A stretch of 6,974 nt of DNA. Origin: Desulfocapsa sp. GTDB taxonomy: Bacteria; Desulfobacterota; Desulfobulbia; Desulfobulbales; Desulfocapsaceae. The DNA lies in assembly GCA_030635405.1 (NCBI GenBank), contig DAOVZA010000105.1, positions 1 to 6,974 on the forward strand. Direction: 5' to 3'. Under the pieces are notes generated by a model, which had not been told where the DNA came from, did not search any database, and was given only the letters and a program-made list of their open reading frames with translations. This document shows, piece after piece, positions 6,752 through 6,974 of this stretch. Each line of letters begins with the position of its first letter. The first letter of the stretch is position 1. A program made the position numbers and the translations under genes.

Positions 6752-6974
6752 ATGAACGTTTTCGATGGATCTTTTATCCTCTCTGTATTTCTTTTTTTGA
6801 TTCTGGTCCAGAGTTCTTTCTTTCAAAAGAGAACCCGAAAATACATCTTTTTTGTCACTATAAATGTGTTTTTTTATCTAGTACTCAACCTATTTTCAGT
6901 GGCATACGTTTTTTTTACTGATGCCATTGATAACGCGTTGTTGTTCCACGTTTACTATGGGGTGGGATACGGAA
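6752..6974 (+). CDS. Probable second OpgB/LTA-synthase-like membrane protein, N-terminal part
   Basis: Only the first 74 residues are present; the gene runs off the right edge. Two hydrophobic helices are visible (about 7-24 and 30-56), separated by a basic turn QKRTRK. They are followed by FFTDAIDNALLFHVYYGVGY. This pattern of two helices, then a D-x-I-N/D-x-A-L/V-L-F/Y segment and a Gly-rich stretch, resembles the N-terminus of E. coli OpgB as I recall it (GINDAVLYTLTNSLTGAG). The catalytic domain lies outside the window, so the assignment rests on this short stretch and on the neighbouring gene of the same type. ATG at 6752 is the only ATG after the in-frame stop at 6698. Its ribosome site is poor (CTAGG about 10 nt upstream) and could be occluded by the hairpin at 6714-6745. 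It is probably cotranscribed with the preceding transferase. Confidence 0.6.
   Translation, partial: MNVFDGSFILSVFLFLILVQSSFFQKRTRKYIFFVTINVFFYLVLNLFSVAYVFFTDAIDNALLFHVYYGVGYG

Overview
The window looks like chromosomal DNA of a Gram-negative bacterium of moderate to low GC. It has a TolC-type outer-membrane channel and an HlyD-type adaptor, both of which need an outer membrane. The gene mix (efflux operon, signal-less EF-hand protein, ung, OpgB/LTA-synthase-like membrane transferases) suggests a Desulfobacterota (delta-proteobacterial) or similar host. That assignment is a guess from gene style, not a database result.

Layout. Positions 1-1693 (minus strand) hold the first two genes of a tripartite efflux operon: an outer-membrane channel (425-1693), then an adaptor (1-428, running off the left edge). 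They are joined by an ATGA stop/start overlap. An inner-membrane pump gene would be expected beyond the left edge. Positions 1694-2134 are a 441-nt upstream region with a GC-richer insert-like patch, a candidate promoter and a tandem GTAAA operator. A small two-EF-hand protein (2135-2563, minus) follows, then a 443-nt divergent intergenic region with a second copy of the same operator. On the plus strand lie an MFS exporter (3007-4218), uracil-DNA glycosylase ung (4262-4957), a membrane-anchored alkaline-phosphatase-superfamily transferase of the LTA synthase/OpgB type (5034-6677), and the N-terminus of what looks like a second enzyme of that type (6752 to the right edge).

How it may work together. 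The most interesting signal is a perfect 17-bp inverted pair (1953-1969 and 2703-2719). Each copy contains GTAAA-N5-GTAAA, the form of the CpxR box of OmpR-family response regulators. One copy lies upstream of the efflux operon and the other overlaps the predicted -35 region of the EF-hand gene. This suggests one two-component regulator controls both the efflux operon and the EF-hand (probably calcium-binding) protein, as an envelope-stress or ion-responsive regulon. The two tandem OpgB/LTA-synthase-like genes at the right suggest an operon decorating a periplasmic or surface glycan with phosphoglycerol or a similar phospho-substituent. No CRISPR array, tRNA, rRNA or transposase gene was seen.
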